Shown in pieces: positions 1 to 5,502 of a stretch of 5,502 nucleotides of DNA. This DNA is from Spirochaetales bacterium (GTDB lineage: Bacteria > Spirochaetota > Spirochaetia > ARS1246), in assembly GCA_018644745.1 (NCBI GenBank), contig JABGPX010000395.1, forward strand, positions 1 to 5,502, written 5' to 3'. The notes under the pieces are model-generated. The model was given only the letters and a program-made list of their open reading frames with translations. It ran no database searches and was not told where the DNA came from. A program made the position numbers and the translations under genes. Each line of letters starts with the position of its first letter. The first letter of the stretch is position 1.

Positions 1-985
1 CCACAGGAATTGTAACAATTGTCGATATCGTTGCCCCCGCCCCTCCCCCGGAGAGTAAACCGGCAGGGATCGTGGAGAAGCCTATCTCCCGGTCGACTAC
101 AGCGTCTAAGACTGCATCCGTCGAAAGATATACGCGGTCAACAAAAGCCGTTGAGATACCATCCCCGTAGTTTTTGATGTTGTGGAACATGGTAGCAGAC
201 GCGCCGGTAGCGAGAGAAGCCGGAAGTACTCCCGTCGGATCAACTCGGACGCCCTTGAGCTCGGTCGCTGTTGGAATGGTAAACGCGGTCGAAAGGGCAT
301 TGTTGGAAAAATCAGAATCGGCGATGTGAGGTACGAGAGCCCCGATATAGTAACTACCTGGCAATAGGGTTCCACTTATAACAAACGCAAAATCGGCAGT
401 CTGGGTCTGACGGGAAGAGACATCCACCGTCGAAAACCACAAAAACATATCATCGCTGGTAATGAGCTCGTCTGTGGAGAGATATATGTTAATATTCATT
501 CCGGTTTTGTCTTCGCGAGAGTCGTTGGTGATCTGAACGCTTACGTTAACCGTCTCCCCCTGATATGCAGCGTTGTCTATCGTGAATGAATTAATAATGT
601 AATCATTGATCAACCGCAGTCGTAGCCAAATCTCCGCCAACGATGCGTCGTATTGATTATCAAAAGAACCTTCAGGCACTCCGTCCGGTACAAAAAACTG
701 GTAATCTTCTTTTGCGGCAAAAAGGGTTATGGTGCCGAAGGCCGGGTCGAGATTGAACTCCCAATACCCCGTCGAATCGGTCGTAGTTGTCACGCCGGTT
801 TCTTCCAGAGTAACCAATGCACCCTCAATGGGACTATCGTAGACATCGACAACAAGACCGTTTGGTGTCGGTCCGTTAAATTTAGCGGAGGAGCCACCAA
901 GCAATGCGCTAAGTTGGTCACAACTCGAAAGCAATATCGATGCAGATACGAGAATTACAATTTGAATTGCTTTTCTTTTTATCAT
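1..985 (-). CDS. Secreted lipoprotein with carboxypeptidase-regulatory-like and CARDB domains (C-terminus beyond the left edge)
   Basis: I translated this ORF by hand from the ATG at 985 down to base 1: 328 codons with no stop, so the 3' end lies outside the window. The N-terminus is MIKRKAIQIVILVSASILLSSC: a positive n-region, a hydrophobic core and a lipobox (L19-S-S-C22). This predicts signal peptidase II processing and a lipid-anchored envelope protein. Residues about 41-92 look like a carboxypeptidase-regulatory-like beta-sandwich (GLVVDVYDSPIEGALVTL, then TTDSTGYWEF). Residues about 126-237 form a CARDB-type repeat with the signature YLSTDELITSDD and a terminal DSDFSNNA. Residues about 242-328 start a second repeat (VYLSTDAVLDAVVDREIG). 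Such repeats are beta-rich adhesion or scaffold modules, so a surface binding role is inferred; no catalytic motif is seen. The start is supported by AGGAA five bases upstream and by a promoter at 1032-1060. A glycine-rich linker near residues 312-318 is encoded by G5/G4/G5 runs. Confidence 0.88.
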   Translation of the reverse strand, partial: MIKRKAIQIVILVSASILLSSCDQLSALLGGSSAKFNGPTPNGLVVDVYDSPIEGALVTLEETGVTTTTDSTGYWEFNLDPAFGTITLFAAKEDYQFFVPDGVPEGSFDNQYDASLAEIWLRLRLINDYIINSFTIDNAAYQGETVNVSVQITNDSREDKTGMNINIYLSTDELITSDDMFLWFSTVDVSSRQTQTADFAFVISGTLLPGSYYIGALVPHIADSDFSNNALSTAFTIPTATELKGVRVDPTGVLPASLATGASATMFHNIKNYGDGISTAFVDRVYLSTDAVLDAVVDREIGFSTIPAGLLSGGGAGATISTIVTIPV

Positions 986-990
986 TGTTT

Positions 991-998
991 TTCCTTTT
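991..998 (-). promoter_or_regulatory. Ribosome binding site of the CARDB lipoprotein
   Basis: On the minus strand AAAAGGAA lies five bases before the ATG at 985. It fixes that start, which also gives the complete lipoprotein signal peptide. Confidence 0.7.
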
Positions 999-1031
999 GC
1001 AATAGAACTTTTATTACTAATTCTGTCATCT

Positions 1032-1060
1032 AATATAGAATAATTACCATTCCTACTCAA
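1032..1060 (-). promoter_or_regulatory. Sigma70-like promoter for the CARDB lipoprotein
   Basis: Read on the minus strand, TTGAGT (1060-1055) and TATATT (1037-1032) are separated by exactly 17 bases. That is close to the housekeeping consensus. It predicts a start of transcription near 1025 and a leader of about 40 bases containing the ribosome binding site. The gene therefore seems to be transcribed on its own rather than only by read-through from the TM1410-like gene upstream. The call rests on sequence match alone. Confidence 0.6.
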
Positions 1061-1111
1061 GCAATAAAAAGTCGGAGATGGTGGTTCATCTAATTTCTAT
1101 TCTAGGCATAT

Positions 1112-1171
1112 CGAAAAATCCACATTTTTATTACCGACAGAATGATTCTCTTATAAAATCAGGATTTTTCG
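1112..1171. terminator. Sixty-base interrupted hairpin between two minus-strand genes, possible terminator
   Basis: Three nested arms pair with each other. The outer arm is CGAAAAATCC (1112-1121) with GGATTTTTCG (1162-1171), ten perfect pairs. The middle arm is ATTTTTAT (1124-1131) with ATAAAAT (1153-1159), seven pairs and one bulge. The inner arm is AGAAT (1139-1143) with ATTCT (1145-1149). It lies 54 bases after the stop of the TM1410-like gene and upstream of the lipoprotein promoter, where a terminator would be expected. The stem is AT-rich and its far arm holds only U5 rather than being followed by a U-tract, so it is not a classical intrinsic terminator. A cruciform or protein-binding site is an alternative. 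Confidence 0.45.
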
Positions 1172-1225
1172 CATGTGTTACAGGTATAGGCAGCAGTAAA
1201 TAAAGGTACCCTATAGAAAGCTCGC

Positions 1226-2203
1226 TTATTCAAAAAACTCAAAGGCTTCAATGATATCTAGATAGACGCCATCGAAACTGGCATCGAGGATTTTCTTGGT
1301 GAAAGAGGCGTCGCTCCCCAAGATGATGTCCTGCCAATCTGTATCCCAATATCTAACCTTATAATTACCGTGCCACTGAGGGTTTTCCGCTTCAAGCCAA
1401 TCAGGTTTTGTAGCTACCCATTCGTCCTGCCAATAATAGCGATAATTTTCCGCCTCTCCGATGGACATGTAGCAGACAACCAACCGGATGCCGCCGTTCG
1501 CTTTTTGTCTCAACTGAGCAATTTCTAAAGCGGCGAATTCCGTATCGTCATGGAAAAAAAGATCCATTATTAGGAGGTCATAGTTGGTGGCCTGAACGGC
1601 ACTGATAAATGCGCTTTTCGTAACAAATTGGTCTGGATTAATCAGGTGCAGAAAATTCTCAACCTGAGCAATAGAAACGATATTATTTACGTTTTCATTG
1701 TGAATGACGGTCGGATAACCGGGGATATTATCAAGCTCACGATGGTCAGCAGCAAACGAGATGTACCCGCCGGTCTCGTTGCGCGTGTAGGAATCATCTA
1801 CGTTCGAAATAGTCGAGCAGTAGTCAGTAACCAGAATGACGTTACCGCTGTTCTTGGAGATATTCAAAAAATCCTGCAGGTATACAGTATCACCCTGGGG
1901 AGTCTCGCGGTCATCCGCATTATAGCCATACAGCAGATCTTCCTGTCCATGGGCGTCGATTGCGTCTAAATACGATTGGTTCAAAGAGTCCGAGAGATCT
2001 CCCTCGTCCGTAACGATTTCAATGCCGTTCTGAGGTATGATCAGGAAGCTGCCGTTTATCGCTTTTGAATATTCACTGATACCGATTACAAAGTCGCGCA
2101 TCTCCTGCTTGAAATTTATGCCCTCAAGAGAGGGATCTGTCTGGCAACCGAGAAACAGAACAGAACAGAACATATTATTATCAGTTTTTTCATGCCTTTC
2201 CAT
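1226..2203 (-). CDS. TM1410/COG2342-like putative glycoside hydrolase lipoprotein (GH114-related), signal peptide out of frame
   Basis: The ORF gives 325 residues from the ATG at 2203. It matches what I know of the TM1410/MJ1477 family, TIM-barrel proteins related to GH114 endo-alpha-1,4-polygalactosaminidases. Motifs in order are FLIIPQNG near the N-terminus, EDLLYGY, VILVTDYC, TNYDLLIMDLFF, RLVVCYMSIGEAENYRYYW, NPQWHGNYKVRYWD, and FDGVYLDIIEAFEFFE at the very end, so the barrel looks complete. Substrate is unproven; hydrolysis of an amino-sugar polymer outside the cytoplasm is inferred from the family. The N-terminus is odd. In this frame the first residues are MERHEKTDNN followed by MFCSVLFLGC, a poor signal. 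An ATG at 2193 in another frame starts a good signal, MKKLIIICSVLF, but that frame stops after 25 codons. Removing one unit of the CAGAA repeat at 2156-2170 joins them into MKKLIIICSVLFLGC followed by QTDPS, an ideal lipoprotein start. The ORF stays open to 2341, but this extension covers the divergent spacer and is unlikely to be translated. ATG 2173 is another in-frame option. Confidence 0.82.
   Translation of the reverse strand: MERHEKTDNNMFCSVLFLGCQTDPSLEGINFKQEMRDFVIGISEYSKAINGSFLIIPQNGIEIVTDEGDLSDSLNQSYLDAIDAHGQEDLLYGYNADDRETPQGDTVYLQDFLNISKNSGNVILVTDYCSTISNVDDSYTRNETGGYISFAADHRELDNIPGYPTVIHNENVNNIVSIAQVENFLHLINPDQFVTKSAFISAVQATNYDLLIMDLFFHDDTEFAALEIAQLRQKANGGIRLVVCYMSIGEAENYRYYWQDEWVATKPDWLEAENPQWHGNYKVRYWDTDWQDIILGSDASFTKKILDASFDGVYLDIIEAFEFFE
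2156..2171. repeat. Pentanucleotide tandem repeat (CAGAA)3 inside a signal-peptide sequence
   Basis: Three perfect CAGAA units plus one extra C lie on the plus strand; as read by the gene this is TTCTG. The repeat falls between the hydrophobic core and the lipobox cysteine of the TM1410-like lipoprotein. Each unit is five bases, so changing the number of units changes the reading frame. With three units the MKK start at 2193 is out of frame with the mature protein. With two units it would be in frame. Confidence 0.85.
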
Positions 2204-2250
2204 CTTATAGTAAAACCATCTCTTGTTGGAATGCTTCGGATTGTATTCCG

Positions 2251-2270
2251 TGCGATAGAATATAATCGCA
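2251..2270. promoter_or_regulatory. Dyad with TATAAT in the divergent spacer, possible promoter or operator
   Basis: TGCGAT (2251-2256) and ATCGCA (2265-2270) are a perfect six-base inverted repeat around an eight-base AT core. The plus-strand hexamer TATAAT (2261-2266) and the minus-strand hexamer TATATT (2264-2259) both lie within it. A good -35 at normal spacing is missing for either direction: TTGTAT at 2241 is only 14 bases away. The dyad could bind a regulator controlling both divergent genes. Confidence 0.35.
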
Positions 2271-2278
2271 AGAATCCT

Positions 2279-2294
2279 GTATATTAGAATATAC
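2279..2294. promoter_or_regulatory. Sixteen-base palindrome GTATATT-AG-AATATAC, candidate operator
   Basis: Seven perfectly paired bases flank a two-base centre. It sits 36 bases before the ATG of the plus-strand membrane-protein gene and 75 bases before the start of the minus-strand hydrolase gene. The symmetry puts TATATT on both strands, so it could act as a -10 element in either direction or as a repressor or activator site. No consensus -35 accompanies it. Confidence 0.4.
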
Positions 2295-2320
2295 GGTCGC
2301 CCTCGGCAGTCTGTTCGTAA

Positions 2321-2325
2321 GAGGT
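2321..2325 (+). promoter_or_regulatory. Ribosome binding site of the two-TM membrane protein
   Basis: GAGGT lies five bases before the ATG at 2331. It selects that start over later methionines; the next is residue 41, inside the first membrane segment. Confidence 0.7.
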
Positions 2326-2330
2326 AAGGC

Positions 2331-3287
2331 ATGCTCAGCAATTACAGTGATCTTATCAAGACCTACAAAGAGAAGCAGAAAGAGCTCCAGACCAAGAGAT
2401 GGAGGCTTTGGATCACAATCACGCTTTTCTCCGCGGCGGTATCGGCGGCTATGTACTTCCTCATCGCTGTCGCCGAAGTTTTCATTACTCTATTGTTGGT
2501 ATTCAGCGGCATATCTATTGTGCTGTTTATCATTTCGGTTGTACTAAAAAAAACAATCAGCGAAAAACCACTATTAACTTACATGTATGGAGCGGTGATC
2601 GACTCCCGCAATTTCAATTCGCAGGTAAGGATCTCATATAATCCATATCCGAAAGCACACAGTTTTGTGGAGGATGGTGGTTTGTTCCCGAGAATTGCGA
2701 CCAAGCAAGTTCGTTTTTCAATGGAATACATCCTGGAATCGGGCCTGGAAATCCGGGTATACGACGCGTACCTATTCAATCAGTCAGATAAGAGCAGATA
2801 TGTGTATTTCGACGGGCTCTATCTCGTATTCAACTCCTCTCAAGCTGGTTACTTCCAACTCCGCGCCGACGGCGGCCCGAAACTAAAGGGAATGAGCTTT
2901 CAAAAAATTCAAACCGACGCGCGTGTAAAAGAATATGTAGAGAGCGCCGGCACCCAAAGGATACCGGCGGCATACTACGAAATATATAATACGCTGAATG
3001 ACCGGTATCCGGAATCAAAAATATATTTCGGTGCTACGCCCTTAGAGCTTCATATAGGAATTTCGAAATACCCGCTCTTCAGAAAAATGAAAATATGTAC
3101 CAAAGAAGAGATCGATAATCTAAGCGGGTTTATTGATGACGTAGTTATGCTTTCCCAAGAAATATCAGGAATCGCAGGAAACGGTAACATTTCTATATCA
3201 ACGCTACAAAATATCTCCCCTTTCCGCTTGAGACGGGCCTTGAGCCAGACCATAATGATTCATAATCTGTTCATAATCCTCAGATAA
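2331..3287 (+). CDS. Two-transmembrane protein, DUF3137-like, function unknown
   Basis: The protein has 318 residues. Residues 1-25 are polar and lysine-rich, suggesting a short amphipathic or coiled segment. Two hydrophobic segments follow, at about 26-46 and 49-72, divided by the short loop VAE and then closed by KK. By the positive-inside rule both ends would face the cytoplasm, with about 245 soluble residues there. The soluble part has FVEDGGLFP, then YVYFDGLYLVF, and a late ISKYPLFRK. This pattern, after two N-terminal membrane helices, resembles the DUF3137 family of unknown function; I recognise the shape rather than a diagnostic motif. The last 27 codons overlap the 3' end of the enzyme gene on the other strand, and that tail has little family character, so the ancestral stop may have been earlier. 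It is divergent from the TM1410-like lipoprotein gene and shares its upstream spacer, so common regulation is possible but unproven. Confidence 0.8.
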   Translation: MLSNYSDLIKTYKEKQKELQTKRWRLWITITLFSAAVSAAMYFLIAVAEVFITLLLVFSGISIVLFIISVVLKKTISEKPLLTYMYGAVIDSRNFNSQVRISYNPYPKAHSFVEDGGLFPRIATKQVRFSMEYILESGLEIRVYDAYLFNQSDKSRYVYFDGLYLVFNSSQAGYFQLRADGGPKLKGMSFQKIQTDARVKEYVESAGTQRIPAAYYEIYNTLNDRYPESKIYFGATPLELHIGISKYPLFRKMKICTKEEIDNLSGFIDDVVMLSQEISGIAGNGNISISTLQNISPFRLRRALSQTIMIHNLFIILR

Positions 3288-4895
3288 CCAGGTCGCGGTG
3301 AGACCATCGCGATAAAACCTGTGCCAATCATCCTCCTTGCTTTCAGGTTTGAGCTTCGGCATTTCTATTTCCCGTCGAAGGGTTTCTCCCACATCCTGCA
3401 GGGCGCGCGCCTCGAGCATGGCGCAGTCGGTATCATTGACAGCCTCAAACATGCGAAGCCGAACAGCATGATAGGTAAAGGCCACGGCGTTCCGTGTATA
3501 CCTCACTCGACGAAGGTCGGATGCTATTCGCTTGCGGATATCTGGCGACGAGGATGATAGCAGTTCGTCATCCAGTATGCGTTCAACCCGGCCGAGGGAA
3601 TCGAGAGACTCGGTAAGAGAAGGACCGGATTCGGCTCCGCGGGTGCTGTACCGAAGGTGGCGCGTCGTGAAAAGCGAGTTTTCCGCGGAGGCGGCGCTCA
3701 GGTCTTCGCTCGATTTTATAGCCGTAGAGAACGGTGCTGGCTTCCTGATTGTATTTCGAAGGGTGTGTCGGTCCATGCCCGCGTAATGCTTCATCGGCTT
3801 TGCGTTCATCATTGCCCGTTCAAGCGTATCGTATGCGTCGCCGATTACGCCGGCTTGACTGCAGTACCGGCTATCAAAATAGTCCTGAGCAAAAATTCCA
3901 GCGTCAATTTCATGATACCAAAGCATTGCCGCAAACTGGCTGTTAGTCAGCGACAGTGGTCCCCAAAGGCCAGTACCTATATGCATAAAATGCATGAGTC
4001 GGGCACCGGAGCGATAGAAATATGGGATGTCAACGGCCATGGTACATGTGGCAGGAATCGCAAGCGAAGCGTACGCGGAGACGTTGTAGTACTCACCTAC
4101 CAACATTGGCCCTTTGAAGGGATTCTCAGGATTTACGGTCCAATTATCCCAGAACTCAACTAAGGGTTTATTTATTTCGGCACATCCCGGATCCGCAAAG
4201 GAATGAACAAAACAACGTTCAATCGGAAAGAAAGTGGCAACGATACCCTCATGATCGAAATCAGGAGGAAGTTCGCGAGAGGGAATGTCTAGCGTCTCGT
4301 GGTACGCGGGAATAGATACAATTACCTCCCGGTTTATTGTACCGCCCTTCTGCGCGGCGACGATAGCGCGTCTGCAGTCATTGGCAAGGAGCATGATCTG
4401 ATCGGTAGGGTTTCCCAGAGCTTTGCATGCGTCGCATGTACAATATTTCCCATTGTCGAGGGCCCACACGTTAATGAGATCTACCCATTTCCACTCCCCG
4501 GCCGCCAAGTCTAGCGCGAGAGAGTCGCCAATGTGGCGCCGAACATCCTCGTTCGCAAAGCAGAGGTTGTCGCCTACGTTCATGTCGATCTTCGGGCTCC
4601 TGGCACCGTTCTGTAACCCGTACCACTCGGGGTGAACATCAAAATACATACTCGGATCCGCGTATCTGGCAAAAATTGAATGACCGCCGGCGGTAAACCG
4701 TAATCCGAGCTTTCGGCAAAACGATTTATCCGGCTGCTCAGCGGACCACAGATTGAGCTTGTTTCGCGCCATCCAGAGAAGAAACTCTTCGGTTCCGCGA
4801 TTATCTGTCGCCCAAAAACCTCTCAGTGTGAAGCTTGGTCTTTCTGTCACATTGATTACTGGAAAACGTATTTGCTCGGTGCGATCTGATCCCAT
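3204..4895 (-). CDS. DUF4838 alpha-glucuronidase-like protein, main C-terminal part of a frameshifted gene
   Basis: This is an open frame of 563 codons from an ATG at 4895, but that ATG has no ribosome binding site and lies inside the upstream fragment. Real homology seems to begin at FPVINVTERPSF (residue 11 onward), and the first ten residues are probably an out-of-frame artefact. Motifs typical of DUF4838 proteins follow: RGFW, ARNKLNLW (43-50), GGHS (70-73), HPEWYGLQNG (88-97), LCFANEDV (111-118) and ALDNGKYCTCDAC (145-157), whose C-x-C-x2-C cluster is characteristic. Residues about 400-550 are charged and helical, as expected for the C-terminal domain. Known relatives are uronic-acid-type glycosidase homologues, mostly uncharacterised; the substrate cannot be told. 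Joined to the N-terminal fragment at 4856-5323 the protein would be 706 residues. Its last 84 bases overlap the convergent membrane-protein gene. Confidence 0.85.
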   Translation of the reverse strand: MGSDRTEQIRFPVINVTERPSFTLRGFWATDNRGTEEFLLWMARNKLNLWSAEQPDKSFCRKLGLRFTAGGHSIFARYADPSMYFDVHPEWYGLQNGARSPKIDMNVGDNLCFANEDVRRHIGDSLALDLAAGEWKWVDLINVWALDNGKYCTCDACKALGNPTDQIMLLANDCRRAIVAAQKGGTINREVIVSIPAYHETLDIPSRELPPDFDHEGIVATFFPIERCFVHSFADPGCAEINKPLVEFWDNWTVNPENPFKGPMLVGEYYNVSAYASLAIPATCTMAVDIPYFYRSGARLMHFMHIGTGLWGPLSLTNSQFAAMLWYHEIDAGIFAQDYFDSRYCSQAGVIGDAYDTLERAMMNAKPMKHYAGMDRHTLRNTIRKPAPFSTAIKSSEDLSAASAENSLFTTRHLRYSTRGAESGPSLTESLDSLGRVERILDDELLSSSSPDIRKRIASDLRRVRYTRNAVAFTYHAVRLRMFEAVNDTDCAMLEARALQDVGETLRREIEMPKLKPESKEDDWHRFYRDGLTATWLSEDYEQIMNHYGLAQGPSQAERGDIL

Positions 4896-5323
4896 GGGTC
4901 CGGGCTGAACCAGCGAAAACCAAAGGCATGAAGGAGCTCATAGGTTCCGTAGAGTGCCCCTTGGGCATCATTTCCCAAAACCATATAACCCAACGGATTA
5001 CCTGCCTTATCAATCTCAGTGCTGAGCTGGTATCCCTGCGAGCCGATGTCATCAACCCTTTTTTTTTGATCCTGAAGCGTTGTTATCGTTATTTTTATAT
5101 CCGCGCGGACCTGCTCTGAACTTTCGTGTTCTAGGGCTGCGAGGTGACACTTAATCTCTGGGACACGGACCAGATGATCCCGCATTTCAACCGCGGCGAA
5201 ACTGAGCGTACAAGCTCGATGGCTGCCGCCGGGCGCAGCTTGCCAATCCAGAGAATCTTCAGCGATGGAGGCTTCCTCGATGGAACCGAAAGATCCAGTC
5301 GGAGCGAATATAGAAATATTCAT
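4856..5323 (-). CDS. DUF4838 alpha-glucuronidase-like protein, N-terminal fragment
   Basis: This fragment has 155 residues and ends prematurely at a TAA. Its last third holds the classic end of the alpha-glucuronidase-type N-terminal domain: YMVLGNDAQGALYGTYELL, then HAFGFRWFSPDPW (residues 113-144). In intact proteins this is followed directly by the P-x-F-x-x-R-G-F-W segment, which here lies in the next frame. No signal peptide is seen, so a cytoplasmic enzyme acting on imported oligosaccharides is inferred. An in-frame TAA 18 bases upstream makes ATG 5323 the earliest ATG start. Its ribosome binding site is poor: GGGG sits one base from the ATG. An A9 run (plus-strand T9, 5059-5067) lies in the coding sequence, but the frame is the family frame on both sides of it, so it is not the break. 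Confidence 0.78.
   Translation of the reverse strand: MNISIFAPTGSFGSIEEASIAEDSLDWQAAPGGSHRACTLSFAAVEMRDHLVRVPEIKCHLAALEHESSEQVRADIKITITTLQDQKKRVDDIGSQGYQLSTEIDKAGNPLGYMVLGNDAQGALYGTYELLHAFGFRWFSPDPWDQIAPSKYVFQ
4863..4867 (-). other. Probable one-base frameshift site in the DUF4838 gene
   Basis: Read on the minus strand, codons AAA TAC GTT TTC CAG TAA end the first fragment. Adding one T to the T4 run gives AAA TAC GTT TTT CCA GTA, joining SKYVF to PVINVTERPSF and restoring a 706-residue protein. A -1 ribosomal slip after TTC would give the same product. The conserved motifs on both sides place the break within roughly 4863-4890; the T4 run is the most economical site. Confidence 0.75.
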
Positions 5324-5352
5324 TCCCCATTATACAGCATGAGGTATTTTCC

Positions 5353-5373
5353 GTGCGGCAAGGACAGCCGCAC
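5353..5373. promoter_or_regulatory. GC-rich hairpin upstream of the DUF4838 gene
   Basis: GTGCGGC (5353-5359) and GCCGCAC (5367-5373) form seven perfect, mostly GC pairs around a seven-base loop. It lies 30 bases before the enzyme's start and 35 bases after the stop of the ORF entering from the right. No U-tract follows on either strand, so intrinsic termination is unlikely. An intercistronic processing, mRNA-stabilising or rho-linked element is possible. Confidence 0.5.
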
Positions 5374-5407
5374 AGAAACTATTTGAACCTATAAGTGATC
5401 TGCTTAT

Positions 5408-5502
5408 TTATTCAGCTATTTTTTTTCCGGCATTCGCACCGGCGCTCTGGTCAAATGCTTCCGCTGGATCAAATAGCCACAGACCTCTGCATGTCATGCC
5501 CA
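5408..5502 (-). CDS. C-terminal end of an unidentified protein entering from the right edge
   Basis: One minus-strand frame is open from the window edge for 30 codons, then stops at TAA (5408-5410). The peptide starts GMTCRGLWLFDPAEAF and ends NAGKKIAE. I do not recognise the family. The composition is protein-like, the gap to the next gene on the same strand is 84 bases, and the other two frames are closed, so a real gene end and a shared transcript with the DUF4838 gene are plausible. Chance openness over 95 bases cannot be excluded. An A8 run (5419-5426, T on the plus strand) lies near its end. Confidence 0.5.
   Translation of the reverse strand, partial: GMTCRGLWLFDPAEAFDQSAGANAGKKIAE

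Noticed and set aside
653..1033. Plus-strand ORF of 126 codons
   Set aside because: It is antisense to the well-supported lipoprotein and its promoter, has no ribosome binding site and shows no recognisable domain.
1026..1094. TCATCTAAT direct repeat (1026-1034 and 1086-1094, 60 bases apart) as a regulator site
   Set aside because: Nine AT-rich bases in an AT-rich spacer can recur by chance, and the flanks do not extend the match.
1628..1969. Plus-strand ORF of 113 codons within the hydrolase gene
   Set aside because: It is antisense to family motifs of the TM1410-like protein and has no upstream signals.
2204..2341. N-terminal extension of the TM1410-like ORF up to an ATG at 2341
   Set aside because: It would overlap the start of the divergent gene, covers the dyads and likely promoters, and carries no family motif.
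3657..4163. Plus-strand ORF of 168 codons
   Set aside because: It is antisense to the conserved DUF4838 domain, and its sequence looks like a codon shadow with no domain pattern.
5059..5067. T9 run (A9 in the coding sense) as the site of the DUF4838 frameshift
   Set aside because: The family motif YMVLGNDAQGALYGTYELL lies downstream of it in the same frame as the start, so the break must be later, near 4863-4890.
5329..5334. Minus-strand TATAAT just before the DUF4838 start, implying a leaderless message
   Set aside because: No -35 at proper spacing is present and transcription would start at the ATG itself, so it is probably a chance match.
5391..5407. ATAAG...CTTAT inverted repeat as a terminator of the incoming ORF
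   Set aside because: Five AT-rich pairs are too weak and no U-tract follows.

Overview
This is a bacterial window of intermediate GC with AT-rich intergenic gaps. It carries two predicted lipoproteins, a small membrane protein and a carbohydrate-active enzyme gene. Lipoproteins with CARDB-type repeats, a lipoprotein of the TM1410/COG2342 family and a DUF4838 alpha-glucuronidase-like protein together suggest a free-living polysaccharide-using bacterium. A Spirochaetota-like origin is my best guess, from gene types only. No rRNA, tRNA, CRISPR array, transposase or phage gene is visible.

Layout, left to right. Bases 1-985 (minus) hold the start of a secreted lipoprotein: lipobox, carboxypeptidase-regulatory-like domain, one CARDB repeat and part of a second. 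It runs off the left edge. Bases 986-1225 are intergenic, with a sigma70-like promoter for that lipoprotein and a 60-base interrupted hairpin that may end the next gene's transcript. Bases 1226-2203 (minus) encode a full TM1410-like putative glycoside hydrolase (GH114-related). Its signal peptide is displaced into another frame at a (CAGAA)3 tandem repeat. A 127-base divergent spacer with two dyads follows. Bases 2331-3287 (plus) encode a protein with two membrane segments, resembling DUF3137. It overlaps tail-to-tail by 84 bases with the gene opposite. Bases 3204-5323 (minus) encode a DUF4838/alpha-glucuronidase-like enzyme broken into two reading frames by an apparent one-base loss near 4863-4867. 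Upstream lie a strong GC-rich hairpin and the last 30 codons of another minus-strand ORF entering from the right edge.

The genes fit a loose theme of envelope-linked carbohydrate processing: two surface lipoproteins, one of them a putative hydrolase, a membrane protein, and an uronic-acid-type glycosidase homologue without a recognisable signal peptide. I see no coherent new multi-gene system. The strongest lead is the pentanucleotide repeat inside the signal peptide of the TM1410-like lipoprotein. Removing one unit would restore a textbook lipoprotein signal, which suggests either a slippage-switchable start or a sequence error. Two independent frame breaks on the same strand in 3 kb also raise the question of assembly quality or gene decay.
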